From Acidimicrobiaceae bacterium (GTDB lineage: Bacteria; Actinomycetota; Acidimicrobiia; Acidimicrobiales; RAAP-2), in the NCBI GenBank assembly GCA_003155915.1, contig PMFA01000011.1:1-64000 (forward strand): 64,000 bases of DNA, written 5' to 3'. The first letter of the stretch is position 1, and the number at the start of each line of letters is the position of its first letter. Shown here in pieces: positions 57,163 through 64,000 of this stretch. A program made the position numbers and the translations under genes. The notes under the pieces are model-generated. The model saw only the letters and a program-made list of their open reading frames with translations. It made no database searches and was not told where the DNA came from.

Positions 57163-58423
57163 CTGCTCCGGGCATGCTGAAAGACTCGCGCAAGACGAGC
57201 GTGGCAGCACCGACGGCCCACGTCTCATCGCCCCAACGCTGCACTTTGATCTCAACTTGACGGCCGAGATTGGCGAAGGTCTGTTCACGAACCGCGCTCA
57301 CAATCGGATCCAAGAATGGTCCGCCAAGATCCGTGCCTTCACCACAGATGATGAGCATCTCGGGATTCAAGAGCGTGATCATGTTGGCCACAGCCAGTCC
57401 GAGCTTCTTACCGGCACTCTCGATTACCTCGAGCGTCGGGGGGTCCTCGGTGAGAACCAAGGCAATTAGGTCATCGCGAGAGATCTCGCGGCCCTGGCGT
57501 TCGCCAACTCTGCGGCGTAGGGCGTCTTCGCCAACCATGGCTTCAAGGCACCCGAATCGGCCGCATTCACACAGTGGTCCGCCGGGGTCAACGATCATGT
57601 GTCCGAATTCGCCCGTTGCTCCATTCGCCCCTCGGTAGAGCGAGCGATCAATGACGATGCCCAGCCCGATGCCACGACCGACCGTCAAAATGACAAAGTC
57701 ATGCGCGTCATGGGCGTCACCAGCCCATTTTTCGGCGACGGCGAGCGTGTTGACGTCATTCTCAACCCACACCGGCATGCCCAGATGGCGACGAAGCGGT
57801 TCGGCGAGTTCGACATTTGACCATTGGAGCAAGTGAGAAAAGTTGCACGTGCCTCGATTCGTGTCGATGATGCCCGAAAGTCCGACGCCGACGCCCAACA
57901 CTTTGGCCCGCGGCAACCTCGCGGTTCGAATTGCTCGTCGCACCTCGATCTCGATGGCGTGAATGGCAGCCGCCGAATCTCCCACAAGGGGGACGTGAAG
58001 TTCCTGAGTAACCACAATCTGGGCAGCCAGGTCGCAAATGACCGTGGTCACTCCATCGCCCCGAAGTTTGATGCCAACGACGAATCCGGCCTTCGGATCA
58101 ACGCTAAGCAGCACAGGCGGGCGCCCTCCACTCGATGGCGCCGTTGACACTTCAATGAGAATTCCTCGCTCGAGTAATTTGTCGACGATGGTCGACACGG
58201 TCGCAGCGCTCAAAAGACTTTGTCGCGCGAGATCCGCTCGAGATATTGAACCGGCCCGTCGAACGAGTTCAATGAGCAGACCTACGTTCAGATCCCTCAA
58301 CAATGATCGGGAGGCCCTTTGCGAGTCCGGCCTCGCAACGGGCCCCCGGTGACCATTCGCATCAGGAGCCTCAAAGGAAGAACGCTCCGGTTGGGTGAGA
58401 GCGTTGGGAATTCTGCGAGCCAT
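57122..58423 (-). CDS. ROK family transcriptional repressor (NagC/XylR-like)
   Basis: A 433-residue protein: winged helix-turn-helix near 45-105 (SISRADLARQSLLSAATVSTIVDKLLERG), then a ROK sugar-kinase-like domain with NGATGEFGHM and the zinc motif CECGRFGCLEAM. The first 40 residues look disordered. ROK repressors bind a sugar or sugar phosphate that releases DNA. Its promoter carries a palindrome at the start site, so autorepression with control of the locus is likely; glucose or isomaltose is the plausible effector. Confidence 0.92.
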   Translation of the reverse strand: MARRIPNALTQPERSSFEAPDANGHRGPVARPDSQRASRSLLRDLNVGLLIELVRRAGSISRADLARQSLLSAATVSTIVDKLLERGILIEVSTAPSSGGRPPVLLSVDPKAGFVVGIKLRGDGVTTVICDLAAQIVVTQELHVPLVGDSAAAIHAIEIEVRRAIRTARLPRAKVLGVGVGLSGIIDTNRGTCNFSHLLQWSNVELAEPLRRHLGMPVWVENDVNTLAVAEKWAGDAHDAHDFVILTVGRGIGLGIVIDRSLYRGANGATGEFGHMIVDPGGPLCECGRFGCLEAMVGEDALRRRVGERQGREISRDDLIALVLTEDPPTLEVIESAGKKLGLAVANMITLLNPEMLIICGEGTDLGGPFLDPIVSAVREQTFANLGRQVEIKVQRWGDETWAVGAATLVLRESFSMPGADDKSLAIWHRPTT

Positions 58424-58459
58424 ACCCCTCCTTCTGCGACCTGCCCCGCTTTGTCATTT

Positions 58460-58503
58460 CTTTGTTAAGCAAAGATACTAAGTACCACTCAACGTCATGT
58501 CAA
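58460..58503 (-). promoter_or_regulatory. ROK promoter with overlapping operator
   Basis: On the minus strand, TTGACA (58503-58498) and TAGTAT (58480-58475) are spaced 17. Directly after, CTTTGCTTAACAAAG (58474-58460) forms a near-perfect 15-base palindrome, placed where transcription begins. Confidence 0.78.
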
Positions 58504-58594
58504 GTCATTTATTGCGTTCGCGGCTTACTGATGATTCTTGTATACTTCCTAGTCATCTACTATTTCCTAGCGAGGTACGTCCAAGCACTTGAAT

Positions 58595-58645
58595 CTTTGT
58601 TCAGGCAAGTGCATAAGTTCACTTGTCAAACTTTGTTATCGAAGT
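58595..58645. promoter_or_regulatory. Two further CTTTGTT elements between the ROK gene and the exported-protein gene
   Basis: CTTTGTTCAGGCAAG (58595-58609) and CTTTGTTATCGAAGT (58631-58645) share the CTTTGTT half of the ROK operator. The first lies inside a GCACTTG/CAAGTGC inverted repeat (58585-58612). The rest of 58504-58802 shows no gene. Confidence 0.4.
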
Positions 58646-58802
58646 GTCCAAAGTAACTTTGGGGAGGTATGAATGTCTCGTCAATAGGCAACTTCGGTCG
58701 AGCCCAATTGAACGTGGACTGATGTGGCGGGTCATTGGGACGCGCGTCACATTTTCAGTCAACCCAAAGTCATGCATTGACAACTGAAAGAGGGTTCCCT
58801 CT

Positions 58803-59486
58803 CTAAATGGCGCTGACGTCGATCGAGACGACCGGAGCGCTCGAACTCGCCGAAGAGCGGTACGTTCGAACGGTGATACGAAGTCCATCGAACGTTTTCG
58901 AATTGGTGGCCGTGACAAGCCCATTCGCATTCGTGTTGAGTATGCGACCAGTGCACCATTTTTGCGCCGCCTTGGAAGAGAATTCGCGACACGTCAATGA
59001 GTCGAACGCCACTTGGCCCTCGAGAATTGTCTTACTTGAAGTATCGAGAATCGAAACGACCTGGACGTCGACGACTTCCGGATAGCCATTGATTTCCACT
59101 GCCGTATAGAGACCCTTGTCTTGCCCGAGCGTCCTCGGGACGCCCTTGATCTTGCTCGCAACTTTGAAGATCGTTCTCTTGTCAATGTAGTGAAAGAGTT
59201 CTTCAACCTCGGTACGAGTGGCGCCCAGAGTCGGTGAAAAGCCGGTCAGGGTGACATTCAGACGGTTCGCACTTCGAAGAAGTGAGGTGACGCCACGAGA
59301 GTTGGCAGTATCTCCCGTCGAGGTTGCACTCGCGATTGACGCCGTCGAAACCGCGAATACCATAGCGATCGCAAGTACGAACAACGCCAGTTTGAAAAAC
59401 GTGTTCGACCGACGGGATGAAATGACATTGGAAGGACGGGCAGCCGTTTGAGCCGCCCGTCCTTCCAACGTTCGTTGAGTCAACAT
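58803..59486 (-). CDS. Small exported protein downstream of the GH15-GH66 gene
   Basis: A 227-residue protein with an N-terminal signal-anchor or signal peptide (FFKLALFVLAIAMVFAVSTA). The mature part has two Cys (LTCREF and KWCTGR) that may pair, and mixed alpha/beta character. I do not recognise the family. It starts five bases after the stop of the giant hydrolase gene, so it is probably made with it and might assist the hydrolase at the cell surface. Confidence 0.7.
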   Translation of the reverse strand: MLTQRTLEGRAAQTAARPSNVISSRRSNTFFKLALFVLAIAMVFAVSTASIASATSTGDTANSRGVTSLLRSANRLNVTLTGFSPTLGATRTEVEELFHYIDKRTIFKVASKIKGVPRTLGQDKGLYTAVEINGYPEVVDVQVVSILDTSSKTILEGQVAFDSLTCREFSSKAAQKWCTGRILNTNANGLVTATNSKTFDGLRITVRTYRSSASSSAPVVSIDVSAI

Positions 59487-59490
59487 TCGC

Positions 59491-62400
59491 CTAGTAGTTG
59501 ACCCACGCCATGTCCCAATAATCGAGCGACGGCATTGTGAAGGTCACGTACTTGCCTCCACCGTCGGTGCCGGTGGCGAAAGTCAGACTCTGCGCGATAC
59601 CGCCATTGATGTCGGGTGACGCCACGTAGACGCTCACGGGTGCGACCGACGACGTGTAGTAGTACTTGACTGCCACATTCGTCTGCACCGTTGGCGCCGG
59701 CTGGTTTGCGCTGGTGTCCATCCAGTCAGCGCTCGTGAGATTCAACATGTTGATGAACTGAATCACGTCGGTTCCGGATATTGATTTAGCAAACGTCCAC
59801 ACCGTCCCCGCCGTGCCGTTCGTGCTGGTGGCCGCCCCACCGGTCAAGTCAATGACGTTGGAGTTCGGTGTTTCGCCGTTTCTCAACAGGTCCTCGTAGG
59901 CCGTGAGGAAGTTGTAGTAGCTCACCATCGACTGCTGCAAGCCCGCACTCATATACAGGTTCCCGTTGAGGTAGTTCGGCGCGTCGAGCATGTGGTCGAC
60001 ATCACCCAGCTCGATGTGGTCACCGCCGGACGCGAAGATGGTCGCGTCCTCATACAGCACGCCGGGTGTATTGAAGAATCCGGGATCAGTTGACGAGAAG
60101 CTGTTCGCGTAGGTCTGATCCGGATAAGCCGCCAGCACACTCGCTTTAGCGCCCGAACTCCAAGTGTTGTTGTTGTTGATGGCGGTCTGGAGGTCGTCGT
60201 AGGTCGTCTGACCGAGGAACGGCCAGCATTCGGTGTACAAGAAGGCCAGGTCGGCGTTCGTTGCGATCTGCTGTTGCCCGTACTGGCCAACGGCGTTGAA
60301 GACGATGTTCCCTCCGAGTGCGGTGTACGCATTAGTTAAGAAACCACTGAACTCATTGGCTAGATTGACCGACGTTCCGCTGCAGTTGTAGACCGTGCCG
60401 ATATTCCCGAAACCGTCCGCCTGCCAACCGTCGAAGGCGTAGACGTCATCAGCGTTCTTTTCGGCATTGAATATGTATGACTGCCACGAGGCGTTACCCG
60501 GATCGAAGAGCCAGAGATAGGGCGTGGCCAACGGTGGGTCGGAGAGCGAGACGTTGGCTTGGCTGGTGCAGTTCGTGTTGTACCAGAGTCCCCACGCCGA
60601 ATTGACTCCGCTGCCGTCGCTGCCGTATCCGGCCCAAGCGCCATAGATGAGGTTGTAACTCATCGCTACCGCCGAAATTCCATGCACGTCACTGATTAGG
60701 GTTTGGATGGAATGCTCGTAGTTGGTGTTGCTGTCGATGTTCACCCAACTGGCGGCTGGGGACGCGACTGTGCCGGCTAACGGCACGTGTTGCTTCCACT
60801 CCCAGTCGTAGAACTGGACGCCGTCTAGGTGGTAAAGATTAAGGCGATTCTCGATCAACGTCTGGGTGTAGTTGTCCGCGAAGTTGGTCACGAATCCATA
60901 GCGGGGGAACTTCGCCCATGATGAGGAGATGTCGACCGCTGTATTCGCGCTGTCGAGAACGACACCCGTCGAGTTGGTCAGCGTCGCCTTTACGAGGTAG
61001 CCCTGATAGTTAGTCGTCGGGGGAGTCCAGGTCAAGGGGTAGTTCAGAATCTGACCCGCGGCCAGGGAAACGGTGGCCGTTAGTGGCGAGCCGACCGCCA
61101 CACCGTTGTGGGTGAAGGTAAGAGTCAATGTCTCACCCGACTCGCTCACAGCTTGAGGGTTCACAACGTTGGTGTTGATCGTGACGTTCGTGCTGGGCGA
61201 GTACCTTGCGGCGTTCGTGGTCAGGCTTTCAATCTCGTGGCCAAGCGTGCTTCCGTATTGCCAAGTCGAAGTTGAATTAGCGATCTCGTAGTGAATTCCT
61301 GTGATGTCGTCGTCTGTCCACGTGCCTGAGTTGTCGTACGCCGTCTCAACGTCCATGTATGACCACGACCCCGCCGCCGCGCTTCCCGAACTCGTGATGT
61401 TGGTGATCGGTATCTCGAGCTCGATTCGGCCCGTCGCCGTGTCCCATTGTGGTGCTTGTGTTGAAAGGTTGGAATCCCAAGTCCAGCCACCACTCGAGTT
61501 CGCACTGAACATCGAATACGTCGTGCTATCACTCCAGCGCGCGAACAGATAGTTCATCGGATGATCGAGCGTGCCACCATAAAAGCCAGTGCTCGTGGAA
61601 TAGATCGAGCCCGAATGGTTGAAATCCTGAGCGTAGACCAGAACCGCAAAATCCGGAGCCGTATTGTACGCCGAGAGTGCTCCTGAGGCATTGTCATCTC
61701 TGATGTAGAGATTGGTCGCGTCGTTGGCGGCGTAGACCCGCTTCACGCTCGTCATCGTCGAACCCGACGTGCTTCCGGCCGGATTGCCGTCATAGAAGGG
61801 GATGCCCCTCCACTGCGGCCAGTCATTCGATGGCGTCGTCGTCTCGTTGACCGTGTCGTACGAGCTGACATTGGCGTTGGTGGGGTAGATGCGAGCGTCA
61901 TATTGCGACGTGTACGCGAGTGCGGACATCACAAACGTGGCCGCTGTGAAGGGCTCGCTCATTGTGCTGACGATCGGTTGGTTCGTAGACGAAATCGCCT
62001 CGCCCGGCGGCATATCGCCGACACCCGAGACGCCGACGTACCACTGGAGAATCGAAAGGGCGTTGGCTGTCTGTCCGGTGTACACCTCATACAGCGCAAC
62101 GAGCATTGACATATTGGGCCACGATGGTTCAGCGGCGCCGGCTTCGTTGCCCGCTGGACTGTAGGGACTCGTGTAGTAGTAATCGTCGCCCTCGTAGCGA
62201 GCAATTCCCCACGTGTCGTGCGTCAAGGCCTGTTGGACGACAGAGATCTGGCTCGCGGCTTGCTCGCTGTTGGCGTTGACGTCGCCGAGCGCAATCAACT
62301 CGTCGGACGAAGCGTCGATCGTCGTGTCCGGTGATCCCGATGACGTGACGCCCTGGTCGTAGTAGCCGGTGGTGTCGTTGTACTCGCCCGGGGTGCCCCA

Positions 62401-64000
62401 GCTGTACGAGCGCTGGATCGCTGACAGAATGGTGCTGGCCGATCCGTTCCACGCGTCGGCGTCGGTCGGATTGGACTTGGTGAGGGCCAGATGCGCCGCG
62501 GCCCGTAGGCCAGCAACGTAGAACGCTTCGCTAAACGTGTTGTACTGATCGGTCTGTTCCCAAATGCTGTTGTCCTCGGGACCGAGTCCATTGGTGCCAA
62601 CATTCGATTCGAGGAAGTTGGCCGCTGCCTGCACCGCCGGCCACACCGTCGTCAAGAAGGTGTTGTCTCCGGTGTCTTGATAATGTCGGTAGACCCCGAC
62701 CAGGAACTCCCCGACGCTGTCGTACTCCGGTTCGACGAACGAGACATAGTTTCCGGACCATAGGTCGTAGGTCGTATGCCAATAGCCGCCTGACTCTTGA
62801 TTGGCCGCCATCCATTCCCAATACTGCGCGGCCTCGGAGTAGTGACCCGAAGCGTCGAGGGCCATGGCGTCAAATGACGAGTCTCGCACCCACGCCTTGT
62901 AACCGTACGATCCTGGGTTCGTGGCCGCGGGGAAGAGGCCGTCACCGGGGTTCTGGGAGTTCTTGATCACGACGAGGTTGCGTAGGTACGCCGTGTTGAC
63001 GCCAGTGTCCGAGGTGGAAACTGTCTTGCCTGCGGCGAGCCACGTGGAGTAATCCGTCGCCGTCGTGCTGTACCAATAGGCACCCGTCTGGGCCCGCGCC
63101 GTGTCGACGGCCGATTGTGCGGCGGTCATTGTCGACTGGATACCCAGGTAGTAGTAGAGAGTCTGTGACGAGTTCGGGGCAATGGTGACAGAGTTCTGGA
63201 AACCCATGTCCACGTTGGGTGTCGAGATCGAGCCATTGTCGTGCAGTGAGCCAGTCGCGTCGAATTGGCTCCAGGCACTCGCCGTGGGGTCGGTTGACGT
63301 GAGGTCCGAGTCGTTACCAACTTGATACGACGAAGCAGTTTGCAATGCGCCTAAGAAGATCACGTACTGACCCGACGCCGTCATATTCGCGAACATTGCC
63401 TTGCGCGTGGTGTCATAACTCCCAGCGACATTGTCACTGAGGTTCGTGTTGTTGACATGCACTTGGTCGAGGACGTTCCAGTTGTATGACGTCGTTGAGG
63501 AAGGGTTGGTCAACGTGTACTTGACCACCATGAACGGCTCGTTCGGAACCATGACGAAATCTCGCTCCATCTGGATAGGAGTCGAAGATCCGTTGTAGGT
63601 CCCATAGGAGCCGTGGAGCACGCCGTTTTCGTCGAGGTAGGCCGTCGACGTGAAGTCTTGAGGTTGGTCGTACTTCACGTTGTCAGTCGTGTCGCGGAAG
63701 AATCCGGTGTAGTCGTTGATCTGGTTTACGCCCCAATTCGGAGAGTAGTGCAGCTCGGCAATGCGCGGCCCGTACGTCGCCGTTGCCAGTTGGTTGAGCT
63801 TGGGAGCCATCCAAAGGGCCTGGATGTTCGACCAGTTGGAGAGGTACAAACTCGCGGCGGACGTGGACGTCGGCGTCGTGTTGGTGAGGTGCGCCTTTAC
63901 GGTATGTGTCGGACGGGGCGGGGCGTGAAAAACGACTTCGGCACCCGCAGTAATAGTTCCGGCGAGAACCATGGCCGCGACCACTAGCCCAATCAAAGTT
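59491..64000 (-). CDS. Exported GH15-GH66 fusion (glucodextranase-dextranase), 5' end outside window
   Basis: At least 1,501 residues; the frame is open to the window edge and the first visible residues are the hydrophobic core of a signal peptide, so the start is beyond 64000. Order: beta supersandwich (about 40-330); GH15 (alpha/alpha)6 domain (about 330-735) with general acid E480 in SIWEQ and base E623 in AAEPSWP; a DOMON/CBM9-like beta domain (about 740-905); an Ig-like domain (about 915-1030); a GH66 TIM barrel (about 1035-1400) with nucleophile D1194 in FDGWQADGFG and acid/base E1256 in LYTECWP; a C-terminal beta domain. Both catalytic sets look intact. It should cut dextran internally and release glucose from the ends. 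Confidence 0.9.
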   Translation of the reverse strand, partial: TLIGLVVAAMVLAGTITAGAEVVFHAPPRPTHTVKAHLTNTTPTSTSAASLYLSNWSNIQALWMAPKLNQLATATYGPRIAELHYSPNWGVNQINDYTGFFRDTTDNVKYDQPQDFTSTAYLDENGVLHGSYGTYNGSSTPIQMERDFVMVPNEPFMVVKYTLTNPSSTTSYNWNVLDQVHVNNTNLSDNVAGSYDTTRKAMFANMTASGQYVIFLGALQTASSYQVGNDSDLTSTDPTASAWSQFDATGSLHDNGSISTPNVDMGFQNSVTIAPNSSQTLYYYLGIQSTMTAAQSAVDTARAQTGAYWYSTTATDYSTWLAAGKTVSTSDTGVNTAYLRNLVVIKNSQNPGDGLFPAATNPGSYGYKAWVRDSSFDAMALDASGHYSEAAQYWEWMAANQESGGYWHTTYDLWSGNYVSFVEPEYDSVGEFLVGVYRHYQDTGDNTFLTTVWPAVQAAANFLESNVGTNGLGPEDNSIWEQTDQYNTFSEAFYVAGLRAAAHLALTKSNPTDADAWNGSASTILSAIQRSYSWGTPGEYNDTTGYYDQGVTSSGSPDTTIDASSDELIALGDVNANSEQAASQISVVQQALTHDTWGIARYEGDDYYYTSPYSPAGNEAGAAEPSWPNMSMLVALYEVYTGQTANALSILQWYVGVSGVGDMPPGEAISSTNQPIVSTMSEPFTAATFVMSALAYTSQYDARIYPTNANVSSYDTVNETTTPSNDWPQWRGIPFYDGNPAGSTSGSTMTSVKRVYAANDATNLYIRDDNASGALSAYNTAPDFAVLVYAQDFNHSGSIYSTSTGFYGGTLDHPMNYLFARWSDSTTYSMFSANSSGGWTWDSNLSTQAPQWDTATGRIELEIPITNITSSGSAAAGSWSYMDVETAYDNSGTWTDDDITGIHYEIANSTSTWQYGSTLGHEIESLTTNAARYSPSTNVTINTNVVNPQAVSESGETLTLTFTHNGVAVGSPLTATVSLAAGQILNYPLTWTPPTTNYQGYLVKATLTNSTGVVLDSANTAVDISSSWAKFPRYGFVTNFADNYTQTLIENRLNLYHLDGVQFYDWEWKQHVPLAGTVASPAASWVNIDSNTNYEHSIQTLISDVHGISAVAMSYNLIYGAWAGYGSDGSGVNSAWGLWYNTNCTSQANVSLSDPPLATPYLWLFDPGNASWQSYIFNAEKNADDVYAFDGWQADGFGNIGTVYNCSGTSVNLANEFSGFLTNAYTALGGNIVFNAVGQYGQQQIATNADLAFLYTECWPFLGQTTYDDLQTAINNNNTWSSGAKASVLAAYPDQTYANSFSSTDPGFFNTPGVLYEDATIFASGGDHIELGDVDHMLDAPNYLNGNLYMSAGLQQSMVSYYNFLTAYEDLLRNGETPNSNVIDLTGGAATSTNGTAGTVWTFAKSISGTDVIQFINMLNLTSADWMDTSANQPAPTVQTNVAVKYYYTSSVAPVSVYVASPDINGGIAQSLTFATGTDGGGKYVTFTMPSLDYWDMAWVNY

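Overview
The window reads as chromosomal DNA of a moderately GC-rich actinobacterium. The evidence is the many GTG/TTG starts, frequent 4-base stop/start overlaps, leucine-catabolism genes in the content seen in Mycobacterium, a PknB-type kinase and several promoters that appear to give leaderless mRNAs. A member of Acidimicrobiia or a related lineage would fit, but that placement is inference. I saw no rRNA, tRNA, CRISPR array, transposase or phage gene, so this looks like a metabolic stretch and not an island.

Layout. 0.3-4.5 kb: a three-gene signalling operon with a REC-EAL protein, a PAS hybrid histidine kinase and a second REC-EAL protein; the first EAL domain has lost its catalytic Asp pair. 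4.5-8.6 kb: a CsbD stress protein with an overlapping small gene, the methionine genes metY-metX, and a cysteine dioxygenase. 8.6-14.5 kb: a flavin monooxygenase, a GNAT, a TetR repressor with two matching operators, an ArsR-MFS pair and an exported protein. 14.6-22.9 kb: a HAD phosphomannomutase-like protein and a GH130 mannoside phosphorylase, then a compact oxidative pentose phosphate operon (pgi, short gnd, pgl, rpiA, zwf, HAD hydrolase). 23.1-24.2 kb: an orphan small ORF, a DUF2277 protein and a frameshifted SRPBCC gene.

24.2-33.1 kb (minus strand): a LacI-controlled operon for an oligosaccharide, with an Opp/Dpp-type ABC transporter, its binding protein and a GH1 beta-glucosidase. It has a clear promoter, two LacI operators and two large hairpins between the binding-protein and glucosidase genes. 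33.4-41.5 kb: a membrane Ser/Thr kinase, an alpha/beta hydrolase, a menaquinone-type methyltransferase with a UbiA-like membrane protein, an MpaB-type oxygenase, NAD salvage genes pncB-pncA, and a GntR regulator divergent from an anchored DUF4232-like protein. 41.5-48.6 kb: a leucine/isovalerate operon (biotin-dependent carboxylase, CoA transferase, MaoC, CitE-like lyase) with a divergent TetR.

49.4-64 kb (minus strand): the most striking part, a locus that looks dedicated to alpha-1,6-glucan (dextran/isomaltooligosaccharide). A very large exported protein carries a GH15 glucodextranase-like catalytic unit and a GH66 dextranase unit on one chain. Below it are a small exported protein, a ROK repressor with its own promoter and operator, a cytoplasmic GH15 glucohydrolase, a carbohydrate ABC importer, a second GH66 without a signal peptide, and an MsmK-like ATPase. 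Expected flow: extracellular cleavage, import, intracellular hydrolysis to glucose, then entry into the Pgi/Zwf operon. The large gene runs off the right edge of the window.
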